Of a DNA stretch of 64,000 bases, positions 63,917 through 64,000 are shown piece after piece. This stretch comes from Allobosea thiooxidans. GTDB lineage: Bacteria; Pseudomonadota; Alphaproteobacteria; Rhizobiales; Beijerinckiaceae. Every line of letters begins with the position of its first letter. Position 1 is the stretch's first letter. Both the position numbers and the translations under genes were made by a program. The notes below the pieces were generated by a model that ran no database searches, was not told the origin of the DNA, and saw only the letters and a list, made by a program, of their open reading frames with translations. Location of the stretch: positions 1 through 64,000 of the forward strand of contig NZ_FUYX01000008.1 of the NCBI RefSeq assembly GCF_900168195.1. Direction: 5' to 3'.

Positions 63917-64000
63917 ATGCTCGACAAGTCTGCGCCGCCCCGCACGCTCAAGCTCAATGCCGCCGACAACGTCGTCGTTGCGGTCGATCCCGTCGATGCC
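63917..64000 (+). CDS. UxaA-family hydrolase, N-terminal start only
   Basis: The frame opens at ATG 63917 and runs off the window after 28 codons (MLDKSAPPRTLKLNAADNVV...). The LKLNAADNVVVAVDPVD segment matches the SAF-like N terminus of UxaA-type altronate/galactarate dehydratases. Only the opening is visible, so the call is provisional. The 242 bp before it hold no evident gene. Confidence 0.6.
   Translation, partial: MLDKSAPPRTLKLNAADNVVVAVDPVDA

Overview
The window is GC-rich (about two thirds G+C) chromosomal DNA of an alphaproteobacterium. The ribosomal-protein sequences, the GTG-started rpoA, the standalone dmeR-dmeF metal-efflux pair, GAAC-N7-GAAC LexA-type boxes, the phasin gene and the palindromic intergenic repeats all fit the Hyphomicrobiales (Rhizobiales). 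A Bosea- or Methylobacterium-like genome is my best guess, but the genus is an inference from memory of such genomes. I see no phage, transposase, CRISPR array or defence island.

Region 1 (1-16985) is the tuf / S10 / spc / alpha ribosomal superoperon, all on the plus strand: tuf (3' end), rpsJ-rplC-rplD-rplW-rplB-rpsS-rplV-rpsC-rplP-rpmC-rpsQ, rplN-rplX-rplE-rpsN-rpsH-rplF-rplR-rpsE-rpmD-rplO-secY-adk, then rpsM-rpsK-rpoA-rplQ. Three things interrupt the textbook layout. A 305-bp spacer of REP-like palindromes lies between rpsQ and rplN. An orphan branched-chain-amino-acid-type periplasmic binding protein gene lies between adk and rpsM. Perfect GC hairpins without U-tracts sit in several of the wider intergenic gaps. 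Clear intrinsic terminators follow tuf, adk and rplQ.

Region 2 (17-28 kb) holds a Glu/Leu/Phe/Val dehydrogenase, a minus-strand single-domain BLUF blue-light sensor, a DegP/DegQ-type protease overlapping rarA, a 59-residue membrane peptide gene, fluoride exporter crcB overlapping an RluC/D-type pseudouridine synthase, a secreted PsiF-repeat-like protein behind two opposed LexA-type boxes, a HAD phosphatase and an MFS exporter.

Region 3 (28-43 kb) holds pccA, a frameshifted glutathione S-transferase, small envelope genes, a TMD-NBD ABC exporter, a gamma-glutamylcyclotransferase-like gene bracketed by two direct copies of an intergenic repeat, isovaleryl-CoA dehydrogenase, dmeRF with a perfect 12-bp-arm operator, a ZntB/CorA transporter and two tandem GH25 lysozyme-like enzymes.

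Region 4 (43-64 kb) has tRNA-Leu(GAG), a lone fliN, lipB and the two methylcrotonyl-CoA carboxylase genes. mccB and mccA lie 5.5 kb apart, and each sits just behind a copy of the same repeat. An MFS gene diverges from an hxlR-type regulator over twin operators. Also here are a Tat-exported kelch protein, two SDRs, a choloylglycine-hydrolase-type Ntn hydrolase, panC, a VWA protein overlapping a Pam18/Tim14-like J-protein, a D-Ala-D-Ala carboxypeptidase with SPOR domain, a phasin, a secreted lectin-like protein, and the start of a UxaA-type hydrolase at the right edge.

Functionally the window joins translation and secretion, leucine catabolism (ivd, mccB, mccA), propionyl-CoA carboxylation (pccA), metal homeostasis (dmeRF, zntB), and peptidoglycan and envelope work. 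Beyond the genes, the most striking content is regulatory and repeat DNA: at least six families of palindromic intergenic elements and four well-formed operator candidates. I did not find a convincing new multi-gene system. The best leads are the double LexA-type operator at 24.36 kb, the cysteine-free DmeR with its operator, and the repeats that appear to have reshaped the operons.
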